Below are positions 50,512 through 59,486 of a DNA stretch of 64,000 nt, piece after piece. The notes beneath the pieces were generated by a model. The model worked only from the letters and a program-made list of their open reading frames with translations. It was not told the DNA's origin and ran no database searches. Source of the DNA: Frateuria_A sp035943815 (GTDB lineage: Bacteria > Pseudomonadota > Gammaproteobacteria > Xanthomonadales > Rhodanobacteraceae); NCBI RefSeq assembly GCF_035943815.1, contig NZ_DASZBU010000006.1, positions 141,555-205,554 of the forward strand, read 5' to 3'. The first letter of the stretch is position 1. Each line of letters starts with the position of its first letter. The translations under genes and the position numbers were made by a program.

Positions 50512-51183
50512 ATGAACAGCGTCGTCGCCCTCGACAGCCTGCTCGACGCCCGCCGCCTGTGGCGTGGCCAGCCGCAGGCGCGCCCATCCTCGCGCCAGCC
50601 GACCGGCTTCCCCGCGCTGGATGCCGTACTGCCCAGCGGCGGCTGGCCCGAGGCCGCGCTGAGCGAGGCACTGCTGCCGCTGGACGGCATCGGCGAGCTG
50701 GCTCTGCTGTGGCCCACGCTGGCGCGGCTCACGCAAGCGGGCGGTCTGGTCGCGCTGGTCGCACCGCCCTACCTGCCCTTCCCTGCCGCCTGGGCCAACG
50801 CCGGCGTGCGGCTGGACCGTCTGCAAGTGGTGCGCGCCGAACCGCGCGACGCGGCCTGGGCCGCCGAACAATGCCTGCGCTCGGCGGCCTGTGCCGCCGT
50901 GCTGTGCTGGCCGCAGCAGCCGGACGACCGCACGCTGCGCCGGCTGCAGCTGGCGGCGGAAACCGGGCAGTGCCTGGGACTGGCGCTGCGCCCCTCCTCG
51001 GCCGCCGCGCACGCCTCGCCCGCGGCGCTGCGCCTGGCGCTCGAAGTGCGCCCGCCGCAATTGCGCGTGCTCAAGTGCCGCGGCGGCAACCCGCCGGCAC
51101 GGCCTCTGTCCTGGCCGCTGCCGGTGGGCGAATCGCCGGCGCCTCCGAATGACCCGCGTACCGCCGTGCCGGACCGCGCCTGA
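50512..51183 (+). CDS. imuA: ImuA, SOS mutagenesis accessory protein
   Basis: ImuA (SulA/RecA-like in the older literature) is a component of the DnaE2 translesion mutasome. The ATG at 50512 gives 223 residues starting MNSVVALDSLLDARRLWRGQ. The family core PTGFPALDAVLPSGGWPEAA and the helical middle are present. The open frame runs upstream without family sequence. No LexA box is seen here, so it likely shares the lexA promoter. Confidence 0.9.
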   Translation: MNSVVALDSLLDARRLWRGQPQARPSSRQPTGFPALDAVLPSGGWPEAALSEALLPLDGIGELALLWPTLARLTQAGGLVALVAPPYLPFPAAWANAGVRLDRLQVVRAEPRDAAWAAEQCLRSAACAAVLCWPQQPDDRTLRRLQLAAETGQCLGLALRPSSAAAHASPAALRLALEVRPPQLRVLKCRGGNPPARPLSWPLPVGESPAPPNDPRTAVPDRA

Positions 51184-51193
51184 GGCACGCGCC

Positions 51194-52597
51194 ATGCTGT
51201 GGGCCTGCATCCTGCTGCCGCAACTCGCGCTCGACGGCGTGCTGCGCCGCCATGCCGCGCCGGACGAGCCGCTGGTGCTGGTCGAAGGCCCGGTGCAGCG
51301 GCGCATGCTGCGCGCGGCCAACGCCGCGGCGAAGGCGGCGGGCCTGCGTGCCGGCATGCCGCTGGCCACCGCGCAGGCGATCTGCGCGCGCTTCGCCGCG
51401 GTCGAGCACGATCCGGCCGAGACCGGGCGCTGGCACGATTTCCTCGCCGCCTGGGCGTATCGCTACGGCGCCCAGGTCAGCCGGCAGATGGCCGCGTCGC
51501 TGCTGATCGAGGTGGAGGCGAGCTTCCGCCTGTTCGGCCCGTGGCCGCGCATGGAAACCCTGATGCGCGAGGAACTGGCCGCGCTCGGTTTCCGCCATCG
51601 CATCGCGCTGGCGCCCAACCCGTGGGCCGCACGTGCCCTCGCCGGCGTGCACGACGGCCTGGCGATCACGCACGACGCGCCGCTCAAGCAGGCGCTCGGA
51701 CAGTTGCCGGTGGAGCGCGCAGGACTTCCTCCCCAGGCGGCCATAAGCCTGCGCCGCATGGGCCTGCGCCGGCTGGCCCAGGTCTACGCGCTGCCGCGCG
51801 CGGCGCTGGGCCGGCGCGCGGGCACCGACACCCTCGACCAACTCGACCGCCTCGCCGGTGCACTGGCCACGCCGCTGGACTGCTACCAGCCGCCCGACCA
51901 TTTCGAATCGCGCATCGAGTTCAACTACGAGATCGGCGCCACCGGCCAGCTGCTGTTCCCGCTGCGGCGCCTGACCGGTGATCTCGCCGCCTACCTCGCC
52001 GGCCGCGACGGCGGCGTGCAGCGTTTCGTGCTGAAGCTCGAGCACGACCGCGGCGCCGCCACCGAAGTGCCGGTCGGCCTGCTCGCGCCCGAGCGCGACG
52101 CCGCCATGCTGTTCGAACTGGCCCGCGGCCGGCTCGATCCCGTGCAGCTGGCCGCGCCGGTGCGCGCGCTGCAACTGATCGCACGCGAGCTGCCGCCATT
52201 CGTGCCTGCCGGACGCGACCTGTTCGACGTGCGCCCGCAGCAGGCGGTGCCCTGGGAGCAACTGCGCGAACGCCTGCGCGCGCGGCTGGGCGACGAGGCC
52301 GTGCACGGCCTGGCGATCCACGCCGACCACCGCCCCGAACGCGCCTGGCGCGACCACGGCAGCAGCGACACGCCGCCGCCCCTGCCGCGCCCCGGCTGGC
52401 TGCTGCCCCAGCCGATCCCGCTGCGCGAACGCATCTCGCGCATCCTGGCCGGCCCCGAGCGCATCGAAAGCGGCTGGTGGGACGGCGAGGTGCGGCGCGA
52501 CTACTACGTGGTCGAGACGGAAGCCGGGCAGCGGGCCTGGGCGTTCTGTCCCGCCGGCGAACGCGCGGGCTTCATGCTGCACGGGTGGTTCGCATGA
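51194..52597 (+). CDS. imuB: ImuB, inactive Y-family polymerase-like mutasome protein
   Basis: ImuB is a Y-family polymerase relative that lacks polymerase activity and targets DnaE2 to the sliding clamp. The 467-residue product has the Y-family palm/fingers pattern (ILLPQLALDGVLRRHAAPDE; ASLLIEVEASFRLFGPW) but no full set of catalytic acidic residues. The C-terminal region carries WDGEVRRDYYVVE. It overlaps dnaE2 (ATGA). A ten-base gap separates it from imuA. Confidence 0.93.
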   Translation: MLWACILLPQLALDGVLRRHAAPDEPLVLVEGPVQRRMLRAANAAAKAAGLRAGMPLATAQAICARFAAVEHDPAETGRWHDFLAAWAYRYGAQVSRQMAASLLIEVEASFRLFGPWPRMETLMREELAALGFRHRIALAPNPWAARALAGVHDGLAITHDAPLKQALGQLPVERAGLPPQAAISLRRMGLRRLAQVYALPRAALGRRAGTDTLDQLDRLAGALATPLDCYQPPDHFESRIEFNYEIGATGQLLFPLRRLTGDLAAYLAGRDGGVQRFVLKLEHDRGAATEVPVGLLAPERDAAMLFELARGRLDPVQLAAPVRALQLIARELPPFVPAGRDLFDVRPQQAVPWEQLRERLRARLGDEAVHGLAIHADHRPERAWRDHGSSDTPPPLPRPGWLLPQPIPLRERISRILAGPERIESGWWDGEVRRDYYVVETEAGQRAWAFCPAGERAGFMLHGWFA

Positions 52598-55500
52598 GCC
52601 TCCCCGACTATGCCGAACTGCATTGCCTTTCCGCCTTCAGCTTCCAGCGAGGCGCGTCGGTCGCCATGGAGCTGTTCGAGCGCGCCAAGGAACAGGGCTA
52701 CGCCGCGCTGGCGATCACCGACGAATGCACCCTCGCCGGCATCGTGCGCGCACTGGAAGCCTCGCGCGAAACCGGCCTCAAGCTGATCGTCGGCAGCGAA
52801 TTCCAGTTCGACGGCGGCCCCAAGTGCGTGCTGCTGGTCGAGAACCGGCAGGGCTACGCGCGGCTGTGCCAGCTCATCACCGCCGCCCGCCGCCGCGCGC
52901 CCAAGGGCAGCTACAAGTCGCTGCGCGAAGACCTCGGCGACACCGAAGGCCTGCTCGCACTGTGGCTGCCCGGCCAGGAGCCGGACGCAAGCGAAGCCGC
53001 GTGGCTGAAGGAGCGCTTCCCCAGCCGCTGCTGGCTCGCCGTGGAGCTGCATCGCGGTCCCGACGACGACGCGCGCCTGGCCGCGCTGCGTGCCCTGGGC
53101 GAGCGCCTGAGCCTGCCGCTGGTCGCCGCCGGCGACGCGCACATGCACGTGCGCGCCCGCCGCCGGCTGCAGGACGTGATGACCGCGATCCGCCACCACA
53201 CCACCGTGGCGCAGGCCGGCCATCGCCTGTTCCCCAACGGCGAGCGCCACCTGCGCACGCGACGCGCACTCGCGGCCATCTATCCGTCCGAATTGCTGGC
53301 CCAGAGCGTGGCTATCGCGCAGCGCTGCGTATTCGAGTTGGACAAGATCGAGTACACCTACCCGCACGAGCTGGTGCCGGAAGGTCACACGCCGACCACC
53401 TGGCTTCGGCAGCTGGTCGAAGAAGGCATGCGTTGGCGCTGGCCGGGCGGCGCGAAGGCGCAGTGGCGCGAGCAGATCGAGAGCGAACTGGCCCTGATCG
53501 GGACCAAGCAATACGAGTCCTACTTCCTCACCGTGCAAGACATCGTGCACTTCGCGCGTTCGAAGGAGATCCTCTGCCAGGGCCGCGGCTCGGCGGCCAA
53601 CTCGCTGGTCTGCTACGTGCTCGGCATCACCGAGGCCGATCCCGAAACGAGCAACCTGCTCTTCGAGCGCTTCATCTCGGCCGATCGCGACGAGCCACCG
53701 GACATCGACGTCGACTTCGAGCACGAGCGGCGCGAGGAAGTGCTGCAGTACGTGTTCAACCGCTACGGCCGCGACCGCGCCGCGCTCACCGCGGTGGCCA
53801 CCGAATACCGTGGCCGCGGCGCGGTCCGCGACGTGGCGCGCGCACTGGGCATGTCGCCGGAGCTTGCCGGCGAACTGTCCGCCACGCTGGATCGCTGGAG
53901 CGGCGAAGTGCCGCCCATGGACCGCTTGCGCGAACGCGGCTTCGATCCGGACACGCCGCTGATGCGCCAGGTACTCGCCCTCACCGCGCAGCTGATCGGT
54001 TTCCCGCGCCACCTCTCCCAGCACCCGGGCGGTTTCATGATCTCCGAGCACCCGCTCTCGACGCTGGTGCCGGTGGAGAACACCGCGATGGACGGGCGTA
54101 CGGTGATCCAGTGGAACAAGGACGACCTGGACACCATGCGCATGCTCAAGGTCGACTGCCTCGCGCTGGGCATGCTCACGGCGCTGCGCAAGACCTTCGA
54201 CCTGCTGAGAGCGAACGGTCGCGGCGACTACACCATCGCCGGCATCAACAAGGACCACAAGGACGACAAGCCCACCTACGACATGATCAGCCGCGCCGAC
54301 ACCATCGGCGTTTTCCAGATCGAATCGCGCGCACAGATGGCGATGCTGCCGCGCCTGAAGCCGAAGGAGTTCTACGACCTGGTGATCGAGGTGGCGATCG
54401 TGCGTCCCGGCCCGATCCAGGGCGACATGGTGCATCCCTACCTGCGCCGGCGTAATGGCGAGGATCCGGTCGACTACCCTTCGGAAAAGCTCAAGAAGGT
54501 CCTGAAACGCACGCTGGGCGTCCCCTTGTTCCAGGAACAGGTGATGCAGATCGCCATGGAGGCTGCCGATTTCACGGGCAGCGAAGCCGATGCGCTGCGC
54601 CGCTCGATGGCCGCCTGGAAACGCAAAGGCGGACTGGAACCGCATCGGGACAAGTTGCTCGCCGGCATGCTCAGGAACGGCTACACCCGCGACTTCGCCG
54701 AGCGCCTGTTCGAGCAGATCAAGGGCTTCGGCAGTTACGGCTTTCCCGAATCGCACGCGGCGAGCTTCGCCCTGCTCGCCTACGTGAGCAGCTGGCTCAA
54801 GTGCCACGAGCCGGCGGCGTTCGCCTGCGCGCTGATCAACTCCGCACCAATGGGTTTCTACTCGCCCGACCAATTGCTGCAGGACGCGCGGCGGCATGGC
54901 ATGCGCACGCTGCCCATCGACGTGCGCCACAGCGACTGGGACTGCTCGCTGGAGCCCGAGCGCGACGCGCGCATGCAGCCGGCGATCCGCATGGGGCTGC
55001 GGCTGGTGCGCGGCTTCTCCGAATCGACTGCAGACGCCATCGCAGCAGCCCGCAAGCAATGCCCGTTCGCCGACGTGGCGGACCTGTGCGCCCGCGCCAG
55101 GCTCGACCGCCGCGACCAGGCCCTGCTCGCCGATGCCGGCGCCCTGCGCGCGCTGGCAGGCCATCGCCATCGCGCGCGTTGGGCGATCGCCGGGGTTGAG
55201 CCGCAGCTGCCGCTGTTCCCCGGCTGCACGCCCGAGAGCGAGCCGGTCACGCTGCCGTTGCCGACCCGCGGCGAGGACCTGCGCGCCGACTACGCGCTCA
55301 CCGGCACCACGCTCGGGCCGCATCCGCTGCGCCTGCTGCGATCACGGCTGCGCGCGCAGCACTACCGAGCCTCCAACGAATTGCCCGACCTGCCCAACGG
55401 CCGTCCCGTGCGCGTCGCCGGGCTGGTCACCCTGCGCCAGCAGCCGCAGACCTCCAGCGGCGTGGTGTTCGTGACGCTGGAGGACGAGCACGGCCTCACC

Positions 55501-55683
55501 AACGTGGTGATCTGGCGCCGCGTGGTCCTGCGCCAGCGCCGCGTGCTGCTCGCCTCGCGGCTGCTCGCGGTGGAGGGGCACCTGGAAAGCCAGCACGGCG
55601 TGCAGCACCTCATCGCACGCGAGCTCGAGGACCTGACGCCGCTGCTGGGAGAGCTCGACGTGCGATCGCGGAATTTCCATTGA
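52594..55683 (+). CDS. dnaE2: DnaE2, error-prone DNA polymerase III alpha subunit
   Basis: DnaE2 is the translesion polymerase of the ImuA-ImuB-DnaE2 mutasome. The 1029 residues begin with a PHP domain (AELHCLSAFSFQRGAS; GDAHMHVRARRRLQ), carry the catalytic triplet region PDIDVDFEHERREE, and end with an OB-fold domain (VRVAGLVTLRQQPQTSSGVV). The length fits DnaE2 and is shorter than replicative DnaE. Translation is coupled to imuB. Confidence 0.96.
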   Translation: MSLPDYAELHCLSAFSFQRGASVAMELFERAKEQGYAALAITDECTLAGIVRALEASRETGLKLIVGSEFQFDGGPKCVLLVENRQGYARLCQLITAARRRAPKGSYKSLREDLGDTEGLLALWLPGQEPDASEAAWLKERFPSRCWLAVELHRGPDDDARLAALRALGERLSLPLVAAGDAHMHVRARRRLQDVMTAIRHHTTVAQAGHRLFPNGERHLRTRRALAAIYPSELLAQSVAIAQRCVFELDKIEYTYPHELVPEGHTPTTWLRQLVEEGMRWRWPGGAKAQWREQIESELALIGTKQYESYFLTVQDIVHFARSKEILCQGRGSAANSLVCYVLGITEADPETSNLLFERFISADRDEPPDIDVDFEHERREEVLQYVFNRYGRDRAALTAVATEYRGRGAVRDVARALGMSPELAGELSATLDRWSGEVPPMDRLRERGFDPDTPLMRQVLALTAQLIGFPRHLSQHPGGFMISEHPLSTLVPVENTAMDGRTVIQWNKDDLDTMRMLKVDCLALGMLTALRKTFDLLRANGRGDYTIAGINKDHKDDKPTYDMISRADTIGVFQIESRAQMAMLPRLKPKEFYDLVIEVAIVRPGPIQGDMVHPYLRRRNGEDPVDYPSEKLKKVLKRTLGVPLFQEQVMQIAMEAADFTGSEADALRRSMAAWKRKGGLEPHRDKLLAGMLRNGYTRDFAERLFEQIKGFGSYGFPESHAASFALLAYVSSWLKCHEPAAFACALINSAPMGFYSPDQLLQDARRHGMRTLPIDVRHSDWDCSLEPERDARMQPAIRMGLRLVRGFSESTADAIAAARKQCPFADVADLCARARLDRRDQALLADAGALRALAGHRHRARWAIAGVEPQLPLFPGCTPESEPVTLPLPTRGEDLRADYALTGTTLGPHPLRLLRSRLRAQHYRASNELPDLPNGRPVRVAGLVTLRQQPQTSSGVVFVTLEDEHGLTNVVIWRRVVLRQRRVLLASRLLAVEGHLESQHGVQHLIARELEDLTPLLGELDVRSRNFH

Positions 55684-55695
55684 TCCGGAGCAAAG

Positions 55696-55762
55696 GCCTC
55701 CCCCTCTCCCCAACCCTCTCCCCCGGCGGGGCCGGGGGAGAGGGCTGGGGAGAGGGGGAGGC
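55696..55762. repeat. Long REP palindrome between dnaE2 and the UdgX-like gene
   Basis: A near-perfect 67-base palindrome. GGCCTCCCCCTCTCCCCAA, then CCCTCTCCCCCGGC, is mirrored around a GGGG centre into GCCGGGGGAGAGGG, then CTGGGGAGAGGGGGAGGC. It is two REP copies fused head to head. It sits between the convergent dnaE2 and uracil-DNA glycosylase genes, where it could end transcription from both sides. Confidence 0.88.
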
Positions 55763-55770
55763 TTTTCGCC

Positions 55771-56439
55771 CTAGCCCAACCTCTCCAGCGCCTGCGTCAC
55801 CGCCCGCAGATCCGCAACCAGCTCATCGAACGCCTGGTGCCGCTTCTCCTCCTCCGGCATGCGCAACACGGCCGATGGATGCCAGGTCGCCAACCCTTGC
55901 GCACCCTCGCCCAGCGGACGCCATACCCCACGCTCGGCGGTGATGCGGAAGGTATTGCCGAACATCGTGTGCGCCGCCATCGCACCCAGGCCGACCATCA
56001 GCTTCGGCTTCACCCGCAGCAGTTCGGCCGCCAGCCACATGCGACAGGCGGCCTGCTCGGCGGCATTGGCGCGCTTGTGCAGCTTGGCGGTGCCGCGCAT
56101 CTCGTACTTGAAATGCTTGACGGTGTTGGTGAGGTAGAGCGTCGCGCGATCCAGCCCCGCCTCGCCCAGCGCGCGATCGAGCAATTGCCCGGCCGGCCCC
56201 ACGAACGGCACGCCTTCGCGATCCTCGTGCAGGCCAGGCTGCTCGCCTATCAACATCACCGATGCGCTGGACGGCCCCTGGCCGAATACGGTCTGCGTGC
56301 CGTAGCGCCACAGCGGGCAGGCGTGGCAATCGCGGGCCTTACGCCGCAGCGTGGTGAGCGCGCCGGCCGGCACCTCGTCCACCGGCTTGGCCAGCGGGAC
56401 GCCGAAGGGGTTCTTGGCCGGACGCGTGGGCATGGCCAC
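55771..56439 (-). CDS. UdgX-like uracil-DNA glycosylase/uracil-DNA-binding protein
   Basis: The 222-residue product has a type-4/UdgX layout. C38 and C41 (CHACP) and C132 bind an iron-sulfur cluster. VKH (107-109) replaces the VKC of type-4 enzymes, as in UdgX. The uracil pocket is GEQPGLHEDREGVPFVGPAG (65-84) and the late motif ATWHPSAVLR (184-193). A loop at 116-123 reads GTAKLHKR; its His121 aligns with the His of the UdgX KRRIH loop that bonds covalently to the abasic sugar, but the two Arg are missing. Covalent activity is not assured. Confidence 0.85.
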   Translation of the reverse strand: MAMPTRPAKNPFGVPLAKPVDEVPAGALTTLRRKARDCHACPLWRYGTQTVFGQGPSSASVMLIGEQPGLHEDREGVPFVGPAGQLLDRALGEAGLDRATLYLTNTVKHFKYEMRGTAKLHKRANAAEQAACRMWLAAELLRVKPKLMVGLGAMAAHTMFGNTFRITAERGVWRPLGEGAQGLATWHPSAVLRMPEEEKRHQAFDELVADLRAVTQALERLG

Positions 56440-56524
56440 CGGACGCTAGCGGCGCTGGGGTGAATCCGCCGGCAAGGGTGCCGCTGCTTGATCCACACGA
56501 CCTAACCCTATCCCTGCGGACTCA

Positions 56525-56575
56525 GGGGAAGGATCAAACCGTCCACTCATGAGCCTTCCCCCGAATGCAGGAAGG
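56525..56575. repeat. Second repeat family, copy 3
   Basis: GGGGAAGGATC (56525-56535) and GAGCCTTCCCC (56551-56561) form an inverted repeat, followed by GAATGCAGGAAGG. The arms match the repeat at 30187-30223. It lies upstream of the UdgX-like gene and downstream of the LysR gene. Confidence 0.45.
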
Positions 56576-56587
56576 AAAGGGACCCGG

Positions 56588-57463
56588 CTAGATCGTGCGC
56601 AGGAAGGCTTCCAGCAAGGCGCTACGGTACTTCTGCCGGTGCAAGAGCAGCGAGAGCGTGCGCTTGAGGTCCAGGAACGGCGTCTTCAGCGCCACCAGCC
56701 GGCCGGTGGCCAGCGCATCGGCCAGCGCCACCTCGGGCAGGCAGGCCAGTCCGAAACCCGCGGCGACCGCCTGCTTGATCGCTTCGATCTGGTCCAGCTC
56801 CAGCACCGTCTCGCCGGGCGGCAACTGCGCCAGCACGCGCTCGCTGGTGGCGCGCGTGGCCGAGCCAGGCTCGCGCAGCACCCAGCGTGCGCCGGCGAAG
56901 TCCGCCGGCTTGAGCGAGCGCTTGCGCACCAGCGGGTGGTCCGGCGCCGCGCACACGCGCAGCCGGTCTTCGCGCCAGGGCTTGAGCTCCAGTTGCGGAT
57001 GCGCGACCAGGCCCTCCACGCAGCCGAGGTCCAGCGCGTGGTCCAGCAACAGCGCAGCGATGGTGTCGGTATTGGCCACGCGCAGGCGGATCGCCACCTG
57101 CGGCTGCGCGCGCACGAAGTCGCCCAGCAGGTCGCCGACCAGGTAGTTCCCCACCGTATTGCTGGCGCCGATGCGCAGCTCGCCGGCAAGCGCATCCGCG
57201 TCGCCTTGGCCGATGCGGGCCAGTTCCGCATGGCGTTCCAGCAACTCCTGCGCGCGCGGCAACAGTTCGCGGCCGCGCGCGTTGAGGCGCAGCCGCCCGC
57301 GCTCGCGGTCGAACAGCGGTGCGCCGAGCTGCCGCTCCAGTTCGGCCAGCGCCATGCTGGCGGCGGGCTGGGTCAGGTGTACACGCCCGGCGGCGGCGCG
57401 CAGGCTGCCGTGCAGCGCGGTCTGCACGAACACGTCGAGCTGGCGGGGCGTGATGTTGAGCAT
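56588..57463 (-). CDS. LysR-family regulator, divergent from a YeiH-type transporter
   Basis: The 291-residue product has a LysR DNA-binding domain (about 4-62, with GSLRAAAGRVHLTQPAASMA) and an effector domain with VEGLVAHPQLELKPWREDRL. The divergent neighbour is a YeiH/YadS-family transporter; YeiE-like LysR proteins often sit next to yeiH, so this is probably its regulator. The 96-base gap carries a symmetric site (57484-57508). Confidence 0.88.
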   Translation of the reverse strand: MLNITPRQLDVFVQTALHGSLRAAAGRVHLTQPAASMALAELERQLGAPLFDRERGRLRLNARGRELLPRAQELLERHAELARIGQGDADALAGELRIGASNTVGNYLVGDLLGDFVRAQPQVAIRLRVANTDTIAALLLDHALDLGCVEGLVAHPQLELKPWREDRLRVCAAPDHPLVRKRSLKPADFAGARWVLREPGSATRATSERVLAQLPPGETVLELDQIEAIKQAVAAGFGLACLPEVALADALATGRLVALKTPFLDLKRTLSLLLHRQKYRSALLEAFLRTI

Positions 57464-57483
57464 CAGCCAATCTTATAGCAGCC

Positions 57484-57508
57484 ATCAGGAATGCAAAGTT
57501 TTCCTGAT
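57484..57508. promoter_or_regulatory. Candidate LysR operator in the LysR/yeiH gap
   Basis: ATCAGGAA-N9-TTCCTGAT is a perfect 8-base-arm inverted repeat, 20 bases before the LysR ATG and about 50 bases before the transporter ATG. It contains T-N11-A, the LysR-type core. An ATG inside the repeat (57491) is therefore unlikely to be the transporter start. Confidence 0.55.
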
Positions 57509-57559
57509 CCTTTGCCATACGGACAATGCACGCATCGTTTTCAGTACGCGCATACCCCG

Positions 57560-58579
57560 ATGAGTGCCCTTGCCGCCCCCACCGCTCCCACCCTGTCCGA
57601 CCGCCTGCCCGGCCTGGGCCTGGCGCTGGCCATCGCGCTGGCGGCCTGGTGGCTCGGGCATCGGGCGCCGCTGGTCGGCGGGCCGGTGATCGGCATCGTG
57701 CTGGGCATTCTCGTGCGCAACACCGCCGCGCCCGGGCCGCGTTTCGCGCCGGGCATCCAGTTCGCCGGCAAGCAGGTGCTGCAGTGGTCGATCATCGCGC
57801 TGGGTTTCGGGCTCAGCCTCGACCAGGTGGCGAAGACGGGGCTGGAGTCGCTGTCGGTCACCCTGGTCACGATGAGCACCGCCTTCCTCGCCGCCTGGGG
57901 CCTGGGTCGCGCGCTCGGCGTGCACGATCAGCTCAAGGTGCTGATCGGCGTGGGCACCGCGATCTGCGGCGGTTCGGCCATCGCGGCGGTGACGCCGATC
58001 ATCAAGCCCGACGAGCACGACACCGCGTTCGCCATTTCCACCATTTTCCTGTTCAACGTGGTGGCGGTGCTGCTGTTCCCGCTGCTGGGCCATCTGATGC
58101 ACCTGTCGGACCTGGGCTTCGGGCTCTGGGCCGGCACCGCGATCAACGATACCTCCTCGGTGGTCGCCGCCGGCTACAGCTACAGCCACGCGGCAGGCGA
58201 CTACGCCACCATCGTCAAGCTGACCCGCGCCACGCTGATCATCCCGGTCTGCATCACGCTGGCGGTGATGGTGGCGATGCGCGAAAAGAAGAAAGGCGCC
58301 AGCGACTTCAGCCTCAAGCGCATCTTCCCGTGGTTCATCCTGTGGTTCCTGGTCGCCTCGGCGGCGCGCACCGCCGGGCTGGTGCCAGTGGCGATCCAGC
58401 CGTCGATCCACGGCGCGGCGGAGTTCCTGATCATCGTGGCGCTCACCGCGATCGGCCTGTCGGCCAACCTGCGCAAGATGATCGCCAGCGGCCCGCGACC
58501 GATCCTGCTGGGGCTGGGCGTGTGGGCAGCGGTGGCGGTGAGCAGCCTGCTGGTGCAACTGGTGATCGGGCGGCTCTAG
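57560..58579 (+). CDS. YeiH/YadS-family putative transporter
   Basis: The 339-residue product is a polytopic membrane protein with about ten helices and family motifs WWLGHRAPLVGGPVIGIVLG and AICGGSAIAAVTPIIKPDEH. The family (UPF0324) is proposed to export sulfate or related anions, but the substrate is unproven. The ATG at 57560 is in frame with an upstream ATG that falls inside the operator-like repeat. No clear ribosome site is seen. Confidence 0.85.
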   Translation: MSALAAPTAPTLSDRLPGLGLALAIALAAWWLGHRAPLVGGPVIGIVLGILVRNTAAPGPRFAPGIQFAGKQVLQWSIIALGFGLSLDQVAKTGLESLSVTLVTMSTAFLAAWGLGRALGVHDQLKVLIGVGTAICGGSAIAAVTPIIKPDEHDTAFAISTIFLFNVVAVLLFPLLGHLMHLSDLGFGLWAGTAINDTSSVVAAGYSYSHAAGDYATIVKLTRATLIIPVCITLAVMVAMREKKKGASDFSLKRIFPWFILWFLVASAARTAGLVPVAIQPSIHGAAEFLIIVALTAIGLSANLRKMIASGPRPILLGLGVWAAVAVSSLLVQLVIGRL

Positions 58580-58591
58580 ACCGGGTGGTCC

Positions 58592-59452
58592 TCAGCCGCT
58601 GCGGAACACCGCCGGCCGATGCAGCTCCCACGCGTCGGCCGCCTGCAGCCAGGGTTCCCGCGCGACGGTCGCGGTGCATGGCCCCAGCGTGCAAATGCGC
58701 AGCTCGCGGATGGACGCCTCGGCCTCGAGCCGGTCCAGCACCTCGCGCAGCATCGCGCCCTTGAAGGGGGTGTACAGGTAGAACACCGTGCCGGCCGAAA
58801 GGTCGGCCGTCCGCGCATCGCCCTGCACGAAGCCCACCCGATCCAGCTGTAACGCCTGCGCGCAACGCCGGGCGCTCTGGACGTAGGACGCCTCCCACTC
58901 GATGCCGATGCAGCGTGCGCCGCTGCAGATGCCGGCGATCAGCGCGACCTGGCCCAGCCCGGAGCCCAGGTCGATCAGCACGTCGTCCGCGCCCAGCCCG
59001 GTGCGGGCAAGCAGGTCGAAGATGTGGCGCGCAGGCGTGGGCTGGTAGAACACCATTTCCTGCGAGAGCCCGGCGAGCCGGCCCTGGGGCGCCTCGATCT
59101 GCAGGACGCCGCTGACCAGCGTGTCCAGGTGGTCGTAGCCGTCGCCGGCAGTGGCGCCGTCTGCCGCATTCGGATCCGGGCCGGCCACGCGCGCATGCCC
59201 GAGCAGCGCCTGCGCACCGGCGCCGCGCCGGATGTCCTGGCGGATACTGCGGTGCAGCTGGTCATCGATGGCCTCCAGGGCGGCGCACAAGGCACCGATG
59301 CGCTCGTGCAGGCCCGCCTCCGCAGCCGGCGCGCCGAGGCGATGGTTTTCCAGCCGGTCGAGCGCCGCACCGCGCTCGCGCAGGCGGCCGGGTTCGAGCA
59401 GGGTGCGATCCCGTTCGATCTCCCCGAGCAGGTCGTGCAGTGCCCGGCTCAC
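58592..59452 (-). CDS. Class I SAM-dependent methyltransferase, DOT1-like fold
   Basis: The 286-residue product has a helical N-terminal half (1-150) and a Rossmann-type SAM domain from about residue 150. Motif I is DLGSGLGQVALIAG, followed by CIGIEWEASYVQSARR and motif IV-like VFYLYTPFKGAMLREV. The pattern resembles DOT1-like/histone-methylation-type enzymes, but the bacterial target is unknown. It starts with a GTG, 34 bases after tsaB, and may share its transcript. Confidence 0.78.
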   Translation of the reverse strand: MSRALHDLLGEIERDRTLLEPGRLRERGAALDRLENHRLGAPAAEAGLHERIGALCAALEAIDDQLHRSIRQDIRRGAGAQALLGHARVAGPDPNAADGATAGDGYDHLDTLVSGVLQIEAPQGRLAGLSQEMVFYQPTPARHIFDLLARTGLGADDVLIDLGSGLGQVALIAGICSGARCIGIEWEASYVQSARRCAQALQLDRVGFVQGDARTADLSAGTVFYLYTPFKGAMLREVLDRLEAEASIRELRICTLGPCTATVAREPWLQAADAWELHRPAVFRSG

Positions 59453-59486
59453 CCCACACCCCCGGCAACGGCAGGTGGCAGCACGC

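Noticed and set aside
57491..57559. An earlier start of the YeiH-type transporter
   Set aside because: The ATG at 57491 falls inside the symmetric operator-like site and adds residues without family sequence.
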